Source: CBDDFS01 sp965227255 (lineage in GTDB: Bacteria > Bacteroidota > Bacteroidia > Flavobacteriales_E > Vicingaceae). Taken from it: DNA of 64,000 nucleotides. Each line of letters begins with the position of its first letter. The stretch's first letter is position 1. Positions 51,401 to 57,640 of the stretch are shown here, piece by piece. The position numbers and the translations under genes are program-made. The notes below the pieces were generated by a model. It had not been told where the DNA came from. It worked only from the letters and a program-made list of their open reading frames with translations, and made no database searches. The stretch lies in assembly GCA_965227255.1 (NCBI GenBank), contig CBDDFS010000002.1, positions 372,001 to 436,000 on the forward strand, written 5' to 3'.

Positions 51401-52054
51401 TGCAGCATGAGTCAAGGCCTGTCCGTCACATGCATTTTTACAGGTCACATCAATGCCTGAAATATTGACTTCAAGACTATCCGGCCCCGTCAGTTTGAAT
51501 GAATCGAGGTAGGAGCAGCCATTGACATCAATAATTTCCAGGCTATACACTCCTTTGAGCAAAAAACTGTCGACCAACAACGTGTCGTTGGGTCCGGATG
51601 ACCATTGAATGCTTACAGGAAAAGCTGCGTTCGCAATGTTGTCAATGCTTATGATGCCATTCGCAGAGTCATGACAAGTGGGAGGAATAAAACTCAAACT
51701 TGGATTAATTTGTCCGGCTCTGACAATATTAAAATACTTTGGATTTGCCTTACTTCCATCAGAAAGGTCTTCAATTTCAACAGAATACTGGCCTTCGCAG
51801 AGGTCGAAAATAGTGTCAGAGGCAATTACGGTATCAACGATTGATTGACCTGGAAGATTATTCCCTCTCCAGATAACTCTGAACGGACCGGTAGAAGTTG
51901 AAGCAAAAATGTCAACTCGAGCCCATCCAAGGCATGAATCATAACAAATAGTGTTGCCCGTTGTAGTAACAAGAGAGCTGTCTATACTGGCTCTTGCATC
52001 CAGCATGGACAAAAAGAAAATAATAAGAATGGGGATTCCTCTCAGCAAACGCAT
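45470..52054 (-). CDS. Giant SprB-repeat surface protein with type B sorting domain
   Basis: 2194 residues from the ATG at 52054 (a TTG five codons earlier is in frame). A signal peptide ends near DARAS. About 25 SprB-type repeats of roughly 76 residues then fill residues 30-1950, each built of CxxxCDG, GxGPYxYxW, then GxYxVxVTDxxGC. After a linker region with PSLEE-like turns (about 1950-2100), the final 90 residues hold the type B sorting domain: GFSPNGDGVNDVW, VEVYNRWGQQVF and VETGAVTILY at the very end. It should be secreted by the type IX system and displayed on the cell surface. SprB itself is the gliding adhesin of Flavobacterium johnsoniae; the resemblance here is by repeat type, and gliding is not proven. 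Coupled to porP/sprF. Confidence 0.93.
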   Translation of the reverse strand: MRLLRGIPILIIFFLSMLDARASIDSSLVTTTGNTICYDSCLGWARVDIFASTSTGPFRVIWRGNNLPGQSIVDTVIASDTIFDLCEGQYSVEIEDLSDGSKANPKYFNIVRAGQINPSLSFIPPTCHDSANGIISIDNIANAAFPVSIQWSSGPNDTLLVDSFLLKGVYSLEIIDVNGCSYLDSFKLTGPDSLEVNISGIDVTCKNACDGQALTHAAGGTAPYSYLWNNSDTNSSISSLCPGNYIVTVTDINGCSNIDSVEVTEPDSLKSTYNFAGPTCNSSCDGQIISAGTGGVRPYTYHWSGYSDTDSSLENVCAGLVTATISDANGCYFTSNINVTEPAPLKIQSAVNASTCGVCDGDIGITVSGGFGPYSYLWIGQKAEDTIATIDSLCPGTYRVAVTDQNLCSDTFDIILSDDTSGIKDISFMVSPASCHDVCDGSIIASSTGGIAPYSYLWSPGGQTDSIVTGICPGTYSLQITDASGCIRIENVLVSAESDMTASYSTDFIGCSGDAGGEVHVQVSNGIAPYNFSWTGNTSNSSNISGLAAGSYPFVITDQNSCKYYDTVMINDPDTIGADLIIQDESCHASCDGAVSVNILSGQGPFTYLWSTGEITSSLSNLCAGDYWLELSDANSCSRTYYFTITRPAPIQSNAVVNHTDCGLNNGHIKLTPTGGTGSYTYCWFDQSINDSIGRLDVSFEFPYTVIITDSLGCSKTDSFMITSKNGPEFTVTKSDESCTGECDGTISINHSNLNAPVTYLWVPSFPSSAQIDQRGGLCPGTYYVGVDAEGRKSIKEVVIEKGNEIKADFVTNNPSCNTSCDGSIVASISGGLAPYNLNWSSGSSLDAVVGLCAGDYTLTVTDAKGCSNTFEVTLDEAEEIEVELSTNNLTCYNVCDGEIQSSVSGGSAPYTYSWSTGGTTADIGNLCAGQYVLHVTDANGCTGSDTIEIGNGVPISASFNSVNADCGDCNGSLTVTAGAGNGQPYTYLWSTGDTTSSISDLTAGLYTVQISDYLGCNQIFTAIVNNNGGPDVSDTTYSTSCHSSCDGSAKAEALSGAAPYFFQWNDGQKQTGDSASALCAGVYYYSVTDANSCITFDSVSIGETAEIMVQASLTPISCPGESDGAINLIVSGGNAPYTFLWSNGDTTAFTDSLSAGTYTVTITDSTGCSKNDTFDLSDPAGLALSFDVTNTKCFSSCDGRIIVHVSGGSGPFTYLWNDPSGQTASLAAGLCAGYTSVRVTDANGCGITDSALITSPSNISVTPVLSNPTCKDGDDGSIDLSISGGTGPYTVIWNNGMNGSNISGLEAGTYDVTIIDSNQCVFTDSYLLNNPAGLNININTTPPACGNNNGSAAAVVSGGSGSYSFIWSTIPTQTNSTANNLWAGWYEVTVTDNNTGCEQSEEVILNNAGTTAMSFTIFDESCDGNCDGEARVIPGTGNFIFLWDDPSMTRDSIATNLCNGLYTVRVEDTSTSCVRFDTVRIGTSNFSAKLLDARGVDCFGDCNGFASMEEVGGMAPYQYSWNTVPPQLSSMATMLCGGQYIGTITDSLGCSAAVSANIHEPDSLELSVEILTGISCSGSCDASARLSFTGGTGPFSISWNEQSGGDVVNNLCAGQNTVSIVDANGCSQILNFDIQDVTPITDNEIISLPSCGMYDGSITLSPSGGQGPYTYVWSTGSYNNLANNLFAGIYTVTITDSKGCSAEFTYFLNNPNAPVLNFDLNTVKCNGDCNGVARVSPVGGVGPYTYIWDHVPVSTLDSLTDLCSGVYFVKVTDATGCVAFGADTITEPEVLEGSITKLTDGCGGLCEGEAIMNAIGGTMPYSYAWNSTPPQSSALATELCEGTIQVLLSDANGCEYLDSVDIVPPPALVIDSTTFVDATCFTNSDGEATVFFSGGTAPHQIQWSDGQTTQTAIDLGNGQYNVVITDTNGCTAFDTVTIGVQDTVFVTAFVDSVECIGNQTLLVAEGYGASLFNWFADSSGTLKSIGSGDSLLYTVEDSVTIYLRGQNSAVPPCFDIDTNFLVGIPPPIITASASVNPIEEGESTELLASPFLFNGSYAWSPAESLNDSASISPIAEPGETTTYVVVGTDEFGCVGSDTIEIVVVEDESIINGFSPNGDGVNDVWVIPSLEDYPNVIVEVYNRWGQQVFRSVGYRDPWDGTFEGELLPNASYYYVIDFFGNGERVETGAVTILY
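46230..51960 (-). repeat. Array of about 25 coding SprB repeats
   Basis: The repeats are visible at protein level as the recurring phrases CxxxCDG, PYxYxW, GxYxVxVTD and NGC. Units average about 76 residues (228 bases). Several copies have lost the second cysteine (CKDGDD, CGNNNG, CGMYDG, CFTNSDG, CPGESDG). One copy is degenerate and lacks the terminal cysteine (ending VGVDAEGRK). DNA identity between units is low, so this is an old expansion, not a recent slip. Confidence 0.85.
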
Positions 52055-52081
52055 CCAATACCTATTCAAACGGAGTTACCT

Positions 52082-52109
52082 CAAACTTAACAAAAATGCT
52101 CCTTTTCAA
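52082..52109 (-). promoter_or_regulatory. Promoter of the SprB-like/porP-sprF run
   Basis: On the minus strand TTG (52107-52109), 17 bases, then TAAGTTTG (52082-52089). Both elements of the Bacteroidota promoter are present with acceptable spacing, and transcription would start about 20-25 bases before the ATG at 52054. This is the best-supported promoter in the window and should drive the long run ending at 37347. Confidence 0.55.
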
Positions 52110-52142
52110 CATATCGAACAATAACGCAACATATTTATGTTG
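52107..52142. other. Repeated and inverted CAACAT element in a divergent promoter region
   Basis: CAACATAT occurs at 52107-52114 and 52127-52134, exactly 20 bases apart (about two DNA turns). CAACAT at 52127-52132 also pairs with ATGTTG at 52137-52142. The copies overlap and flank the -33 element of the giant gene, which is how an operator would be placed. Confidence 0.35.
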
Positions 52143-52210
52143 ACGAATATACCTCCAAATTGGTTGCTGATAAGTTGTGAAAACATAAGTTACTCACAAT
52201 CGATTATGAT

Positions 52211-52218
52211 TAAATTTG
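52211..52218 (+). promoter_or_regulatory. Candidate -7 box for the nitroreductase-purKE run
   Basis: TAAATTTG, a full match to TAnnTTTG, 42 bases before the TTG at 52261. It overlaps an alternative upstream TTG start (52216) and so argues against that start. No matching -33 TTG at standard spacing. Confidence 0.38.
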
Positions 52219-52260
52219 TCGCCCTTAAAAAGAATTCAAATCAATCTTATACATCAAAAG

Positions 52261-52854
52261 TTGGTAAAAGACTCAATAAGCAAGGAAGATCTGACAGGCC
52301 TCATCGCCGGTCGCCGTTCTTTATATCCCATGCAGTACACAGGAGAGAGAATAGATGACGAAAGCATTAAATTCCTCCTTGAATTGGCAAATACTGCCCC
52401 CAGCCACAAACTAACAAGACCATGGAGATTCCATGTATTCAGCGATGAATCAAAGAATGCCCTGCTCCAGAATATGAAGGAATTTTATATTGCAAATACT
52501 CCAGCAGAGAACAGGTCGGAGAAAAAGCTCAAATCCTATCAAATGAAAATGGAGAAGACATCTCACATTATAGGAATTGTCATGAAAAGAGATGAAGCAA
52601 AAAGGGTGCCTGAAATTGAGGAAGTGGCAGCGGTTTCCTGTGCAGTTCAGAACATCTATTTGTCGCTTCAGCCTATGGATTTGGCAGGCTACTGGAGCAC
52701 AGGCAAATATGCCTTCAGCGAAGAGGCAAAAACCTATCTGGGTCTAAATGAGGGTGAATCTTGTTTGGGATTTTTCTATCTCGGGAAAGTTAGCCTAGAA
52801 ATACCGGCACCGATCAGAGATTCAGTTGACGAACGAATAATTTGGAAGAAATGA
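52261..52854 (+). CDS. Nitroreductase family protein
   Basis: About 197 residues, FMN-dependent NAD(P)H reductase fold. The FMN-binding start IAGRRSLYP, then the central PSHKLTRPWRFHVF (APSxxxxxPWxFxV pattern), and CAVQNIYLSLQPMDLAGYW near the end are characteristic. The start is uncertain: there is no ATG. TTG at 52261 places the RRS motif at residue 18, normal for the family, whereas the earlier TTG at 52216 would lie inside a promoter-like box. The stop overlaps the purK ATG (ATGA), so it is coupled to purine synthesis genes. Substrate unknown. Confidence 0.85.
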   Translation: MVKDSISKEDLTGLIAGRRSLYPMQYTGERIDDESIKFLLELANTAPSHKLTRPWRFHVFSDESKNALLQNMKEFYIANTPAENRSEKKLKSYQMKMEKTSHIIGIVMKRDEAKRVPEIEEVAAVSCAVQNIYLSLQPMDLAGYWSTGKYAFSEEAKTYLGLNEGESCLGFFYLGKVSLEIPAPIRDSVDERIIWKK

Positions 52855-54008
52855 GCACGTATATATCATCGGATAAAAAACTAGGAATTCTAGGAGGGGG
52901 ACAACTGGGCAAAATGCTCATTCAGGCCGCTTCAAGATGGGACATTCACATTTCTGTTCTAGATCCCAATCCGGAATGTTCCTGTGCACCTTTTGCTCAT
53001 GAATTTACGACCGGAAAATTTACTGATTATGAAACCGTGCTGGCATTTGGTAGGCAGTGCGATCTGATCACCATTGAAATTGAGAATGTAAATACCGATG
53101 CCTTGAGAACTCTGCGCGAGGAAGGAAAGACGGTATACCCTTCTCCGGAAGTGATTGAAACGATCAAAGACAAGGGTAAACAAAAAACATTTTATCGCGA
53201 TAACAATCTGGACACATCTGAATTCCAGTTTGTATCGGGAGGTGAAGAAATCAAAGACTTGATCAATAAAGGTGACTTGAATTATCCCTTTGTTCAAAAG
53301 CTTTGTCGGGAAGGTTACGACGGAAGAGGAGTGGCTGTGATCAAATCAGAATCAGACCTTGGGAAGCTGCTCGAAGGAGAGTCCATCATCGAGCCCTTGG
53401 TTGATATCGATAAAGAGATTTCGGTTATCATTTCAAGAAATTCTAACGGTGAGGTAAATGTTTTTCCACCGGTTGAAATGGAATTTGATCCCGAGGCCAA
53501 TCTGGTTGATATGCTTTTGGCACCTGCCAGAATTGATGAAGAAACGGCGGAGAGAGCAATGAATTTGGGGAAAGGAGTAGTAGAAGCTCTTGACCATGTT
53601 GGAGTGATTGCAGTGGAAATGTTTCTGACAAAAGATGGAGAAATCCTTATTAATGAATCGGCTCCGAGGCCGCACAACAGTGGTCACCAGAGCATTGAAG
53701 CTAATGTTTCTTCACAGTACGAACAGCATGTGAGAGCAATTCTCAATTTGCCTTTGGGAAGTGTTGATCAAAGGAGCAGTGCAGTAATGATCAATGTGCT
53801 CGGTGATAAAGGGCATACAGGCAGAGTGGTTTATCGGAACCTGGAAGATGTCTTAAATATCGATGGTGCCTATTTACATCTGTATGGCAAGAAAGACACA
53901 AAACCATTCAGAAAAATGGGTCACATTACCATCATTGGAGACGAGCTCAATGACCTGATGGATAAGGGAAGAAAAATAAAAAATGTGCTTCGTGTAGAAG
54001 CAAAGTAA
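52851..54008 (+). CDS. purK: 5-(carboxyamino)imidazole ribonucleotide synthase
   Basis: 385 residues, ATP-grasp enzyme that makes N5-CAIR from AIR, bicarbonate and ATP, the substrate of the PurE next to it. The N-terminal dinucleotide-like loop is KLGILGGGQLGKMLI. QKLCREGYDGRGV lies in the ATP-binding region, and NESAPRPHNSGHQSIEA is the family hallmark near the active site. It starts with ATG at 52851, overlapping the nitroreductase stop by four bases; the open frame extends three codons further but without a start. A class I purK-purE route is therefore used for this step. Confidence 0.96.
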   Translation: MSTYISSDKKLGILGGGQLGKMLIQAASRWDIHISVLDPNPECSCAPFAHEFTTGKFTDYETVLAFGRQCDLITIEIENVNTDALRTLREEGKTVYPSPEVIETIKDKGKQKTFYRDNNLDTSEFQFVSGGEEIKDLINKGDLNYPFVQKLCREGYDGRGVAVIKSESDLGKLLEGESIIEPLVDIDKEISVIISRNSNGEVNVFPPVEMEFDPEANLVDMLLAPARIDEETAERAMNLGKGVVEALDHVGVIAVEMFLTKDGEILINESAPRPHNSGHQSIEANVSSQYEQHVRAILNLPLGSVDQRSSAVMINVLGDKGHTGRVVYRNLEDVLNIDGAYLHLYGKKDTKPFRKMGHITIIGDELNDLMDKGRKIKNVLRVEAK

Positions 54009-54043
54009 TTGACTTTTAATATTTTAGCTGAAAGCAGAAAGAA

Positions 54044-54553
54044 ATGGCACAAGTAGGAATCATCATGGGATCAGATTCTGATCTACCGGTAATGAAAGAA
54101 GCAGCAGCAATTCTTGAAGAATTAGGCGTTGAAGTTGAAGTGACAATTGTTTCTGCTCACAGAACGCCAAAACGACTTATGGAATATGCTTCTAATGCGG
54201 CTTCAAAAGGACTCAAGGTTATTGTTGCCGGGGCCGGAGGAGCAGCACATCTTCCCGGAATGGTGGCTTCCGTGACTCCACTTCCAGTGATTGGCGTTCC
54301 AATAAAATCTTCAAATTCTATCGATGGTTGGGATTCTGTACTTTCTATTCTTCAAATGCCCGGCGGAGTTCCCGTTGCAACGGTGGCTCTTAATGGAGCG
54401 AAGAACGCAGGTATTCTGGCAGCGCAAATCATCGGTTCTTCTGATGAAGGTGTAAGATCAAAGGTAGAGGAGTACAAGGCTAGTCTCGAGAGCCAGGTTT
54501 TAACCAAGGCTCAGAATCTGGAGAATAAAGGCTACAGGAATTATTCCAAATAA
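54044..54553 (+). CDS. purE: N5-carboxyaminoimidazole ribonucleotide mutase
   Basis: 169 residues, class I PurE, which converts N5-CAIR (from PurK) to CAIR in purine synthesis. MGSDSDLPVM at 8-17, SAHRTP at 37-42 with the catalytic histidine (His39) and GAGGAAHLPGMVASVTPLPVIGVP are complete. Class I length and the presence of PurK agree. It lies 35 bases after purK and one base before the next gene. Confidence 0.97.
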   Translation: MAQVGIIMGSDSDLPVMKEAAAILEELGVEVEVTIVSAHRTPKRLMEYASNAASKGLKVIVAGAGGAAHLPGMVASVTPLPVIGVPIKSSNSIDGWDSVLSILQMPGGVPVATVALNGAKNAGILAAQIIGSSDEGVRSKVEEYKASLESQVLTKAQNLENKGYRNYSK

Positions 54554-54554
54554 A

Positions 54555-55601
54555 GTGGATGACTACGATTACCTGATCGTTGGTCAGGGACTTGCCGGCA
54601 CATGCCTGGCATTCACTCTACAGAATAAATTCAAGAAGAAAATATTGGTAATTGATCGGGATTCAGGCGCAGAATGCTCTTCAATCGCGGCCGGCACATT
54701 CAACCCCCTTGTTTTTCGAACTTTCAAACCAACCTGGCGATCACCTGAGCTGATTCCTTTTTTGAATGAATTCTATCTACAGCTTGGATCAGAAATTCAA
54801 TCTTCCCTAATCAACAAAAGGTCGGTTCTTAAAATTTTTAAAAATTCAGATCAATCGGAATTCTGGAAAGAGAAAAGCACAGAAAATCCTTCTTCTCAAT
54901 TCATGGACGATGAGGTGTTATCGAATAAGAAGGGTGTATTTGCAGAGTATGGTTTAGGTAGAGTTTTGCAGTCGGGCAATATCGATATGAAAGCATTCTT
55001 GACGGGATTTCGTCATTATTTGATTGAAAAGGATCTCATCAGAACTGAGGAATTTGACTATAGTAAGTTGCATAGGTCTGGGGAGTCTTGGCAATATGGG
55101 GATACAAGAATTGACAAGGTGATTTTCTGTGAAGGACACCGAAACTCTGAGAATCCCTTTTTCTTCGAATTACCTTTTCGTCAGACCAAAGGAGAAGTCC
55201 TGATTATTAAAAGCGAGGAATTGAGATCCGAAGACATCGTTCACAATAACATCAACATAGTTCCTATGGGTGCAGATACGTATTGGGTTGGTTCTACTTT
55301 CGACTGGAATGATTTAAACACAGACATTACCCTTTCGGGTAAATCAAAACTGAACGATCAATTAAAGGATACAATTTCAGTTGATTTTACCATTCTGGAG
55401 CATAAGGCAGGTATCCGACCAACGGTCAAAGATCGTCGTCCTATTTTAGGCGAACATGCTGAACAGAAGGACATGTATATATTCAATGGACTTGGAACGA
55501 GGGGTGTTATGCTGGCACCTTTTTTCGCAAATCATCTGGCAGAACACATTGAAAACGGTTCGAAATTGGATCCTGAAGTAGACATCAGTCGATTTACCTG
55601 A
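54555..55601 (+). CDS. DAO-family FAD-dependent oxidoreductase
   Basis: 348 residues. YDYLIVGQGLAGTCLAF carries the GxGxxG FAD-binding motif at about 9-14; the middle AAGTFNPLVFRTF and the C-terminal HKAGIRPTVKDRRPILG followed by FNGLGTRGVMLAPFFANHLAEH match a Bacteroidota group within the D-amino acid oxidase/glycine oxidase superfamily. The start is GTG at 54555, one base after the purE stop, with no other start available. The substrate amine is unknown. It overlaps the convergent PKD protein by eight bases. Confidence 0.9.
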   Translation: MDDYDYLIVGQGLAGTCLAFTLQNKFKKKILVIDRDSGAECSSIAAGTFNPLVFRTFKPTWRSPELIPFLNEFYLQLGSEIQSSLINKRSVLKIFKNSDQSEFWKEKSTENPSSQFMDDEVLSNKKGVFAEYGLGRVLQSGNIDMKAFLTGFRHYLIEKDLIRTEEFDYSKLHRSGESWQYGDTRIDKVIFCEGHRNSENPFFFELPFRQTKGEVLIIKSEELRSEDIVHNNINIVPMGADTYWVGSTFDWNDLNTDITLSGKSKLNDQLKDTISVDFTILEHKAGIRPTVKDRRPILGEHAEQKDMYIFNGLGTRGVMLAPFFANHLAEHIENGSKLDPEVDISRFT

Positions 55602-57522
55602 TCAGCGTAATATTCCCTTTTTTAGAGAAAGTTCTTCCATCGCTGCATTTAGCATCAAGCGTGAACACATAAACCCCTGGGTCTTGTAATTCACCATTGA
55701 ATCTTCCATCCCAACCCAGACTTTCATCCTTTGTCATATTGGGATTGTTCGATTCAAATACAAGCTGGCCCCATCGGTTATAAATGGAAAAACGTAGTGA
55801 ACGGATCTCTTCTCCTCGAACCCTCAGATAGTCGTTCTCACCGTCTCCATTTGGAGAGAATGCATTTGGAATATATACAACGGTTTCACCACAACTGTAT
55901 TTGTACACATCAATTTCAATGTTAGCCTCATCGGCACATCCCCTGCCGTCTTTTACAATGACTTTATATGTAGTGAGCGTCTGAGGTGAAGCATAGGTTC
56001 TTTGACCCGTAGGATTGCTCAAGCCTTCAGAAGGAGACCACTCATACGAAACCGCACTGTCGGCATCAACCATTAGAAGCGTGCTGTCATCCCGCGGATA
56101 AACGATATATTTTTTAGCGCTGATATCATTGATATTGTATTTTCGATTCACACCGGTGTATATCTGCATCACCGAATCTTCGCATCCTTTATCATTCACT
56201 ACATATAATGTGACAAGATAGGATCTCGGTGTTTCCGAAAGATTATATCTGTGCAAAGGATCTTTTACTGAAGCACCTGTGCCGTCGCCAAAGTTCCATT
56301 GCCATTCAATAATTGGCCCTGAAGGAGTATTGGTAACATCGTTGAACTGTACAAAATTGTTGCACTTTTCATCTGTAAATATGAAATCACCAATTATATC
56401 TGGGTAGAGATTTACCACGCCAGCCGTTGTGTCATTGCACTGATTTCCCTGATAAGAATAGGCTATGAGTTTGACCTGGTAATTACCCATGCCACTGTAT
56501 CGGTGCGTTGGACCTTCACTATTCGAAATACTGTCAATTGAATTTGGATCTCCGAAATGCCACAGATATGCAGCAGCACTATCACTGGAATTGGTAAAAG
56601 TCACAACAGAATCTCCACATTGAATGATCGGACTTGTAAAATTTGCTCTAGTAAATCTTCGACATTGCTGAGAATTGATCTGATAAGTTCTTGAGGATTG
56701 ACCTATGTATTTTCCGTTCCGATATTCTTTAACACGAACACCGAATACGTACTGACCTACTTCACTACCATGTGTCGTGGTCAAATAACCCGTTGTCGCA
56801 TCAATTTTTAAAGGAACCGTCCCTCCAAAAACATTATTCAGTGAATATCCCGGAGTATAAATAAGTTCATTGTAAGGGCCAGGAAGAGGGGCAAGATGAC
56901 TGTCCCACATCCTGGAAGAATTGTAAGGTGTAAATAACTCATAGGTCAAGCTATCTCCATCGGGATCCGTAGCACTGTGATCGAATTCAAAGAATCGGTC
57001 GACACAGAAGAATACAGGTGTTCTCTTATTAAAGACCGGACTGGAATTTCCATATGCAGTAAGTGAATCAGGAATGTGTGTCAAAACCGTCAATCCTCTT
57101 TCGTCGGGTTTCACAATGTTGAATACACTATGATTCCAGCAACAGCGGTCGTATGCAAGGTAATACCCCCCTTCTTTATGGGGCAAGGTAACCGTAGCCT
57201 CATACTTTGTGATCTCATAGCACACCGTATCAACCCAAGTGCAACTATCGTAATTCTCAAGAGGTATTGTATCCGGAAATGTAGGTGAAGGGGTCAGATT
57301 CATGATTCTTGTCCAGGATGAATCAAAAACAGCAATATAACCCGGATTGTCAAAGGGCGGAATACCGTTAAAACAATCCCGGTAGACATAGAGCGTTATC
57401 TTATACTGGTCGCTGCCTATGTATTCATAATACATTTCACCACCCACAATGTGTGTTGATAGCACTTTGAGGGGCGAAATGGCTAGAATAAAAATCGATA
57501 TGCCAAATAGAAATTTTCTCAT
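55594..57522 (-). CDS. Secreted PKD-domain protein with type B sorting domain
   Basis: 642 residues from the ATG at 57522 (13 more in-frame codons precede it). Signal peptide MRKFLFGISIFILAISPL. The N-terminal module THIVGGEMYYEYIGSDQYKI (cut to HIVGGEMYYEYIG) with LYVYRDCFNGIPPFD is a known leading domain of Flavobacteriales secreted proteins. It is followed at about 310-440 by two PKD-like domains (LWHFGDPNS; WQWNFGDGTG). The last 90 residues are a type B sorting domain: PNAFSPNGDGENDYL, SIYNRWGQLVFES, KKGNITLIR. Expected on the cell surface through type IX secretion. No PorP/SprF neighbour here, unlike the gene at 45470. Confidence 0.93.
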   Translation of the reverse strand: MRKFLFGISIFILAISPLKVLSTHIVGGEMYYEYIGSDQYKITLYVYRDCFNGIPPFDNPGYIAVFDSSWTRIMNLTPSPTFPDTIPLENYDSCTWVDTVCYEITKYEATVTLPHKEGGYYLAYDRCCWNHSVFNIVKPDERGLTVLTHIPDSLTAYGNSSPVFNKRTPVFFCVDRFFEFDHSATDPDGDSLTYELFTPYNSSRMWDSHLAPLPGPYNELIYTPGYSLNNVFGGTVPLKIDATTGYLTTTHGSEVGQYVFGVRVKEYRNGKYIGQSSRTYQINSQQCRRFTRANFTSPIIQCGDSVVTFTNSSDSAAAYLWHFGDPNSIDSISNSEGPTHRYSGMGNYQVKLIAYSYQGNQCNDTTAGVVNLYPDIIGDFIFTDEKCNNFVQFNDVTNTPSGPIIEWQWNFGDGTGASVKDPLHRYNLSETPRSYLVTLYVVNDKGCEDSVMQIYTGVNRKYNINDISAKKYIVYPRDDSTLLMVDADSAVSYEWSPSEGLSNPTGQRTYASPQTLTTYKVIVKDGRGCADEANIEIDVYKYSCGETVVYIPNAFSPNGDGENDYLRVRGEEIRSLRFSIYNRWGQLVFESNNPNMTKDESLGWDGRFNGELQDPGVYVFTLDAKCSDGRTFSKKGNITLIR

Positions 57523-57640
57523 GTCAAATGCATGATATACCCGAAAACAACAGGCAAACAACCTATAAAGTTAATCATTAAGCATTTATGCTGATGCAAG
57601 TCAGGCTTTTCCAAGCTGTGATTTGTACATTTACTCCCCT

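Noticed and set aside
46230..51960. Regular spacing of similar sequences, as in a CRISPR array
   Set aside because: The units are about 228 bases, coding, diverged at DNA level and translate as SprB repeats; no short identical repeats or cas genes are present.
45470..52054. Assembly error or fused gene because of the 6.6-kb length
   Set aside because: The frame is open from signal peptide to sorting domain with uniform repeats, and giant type B proteins of this design are normal in the phylum.
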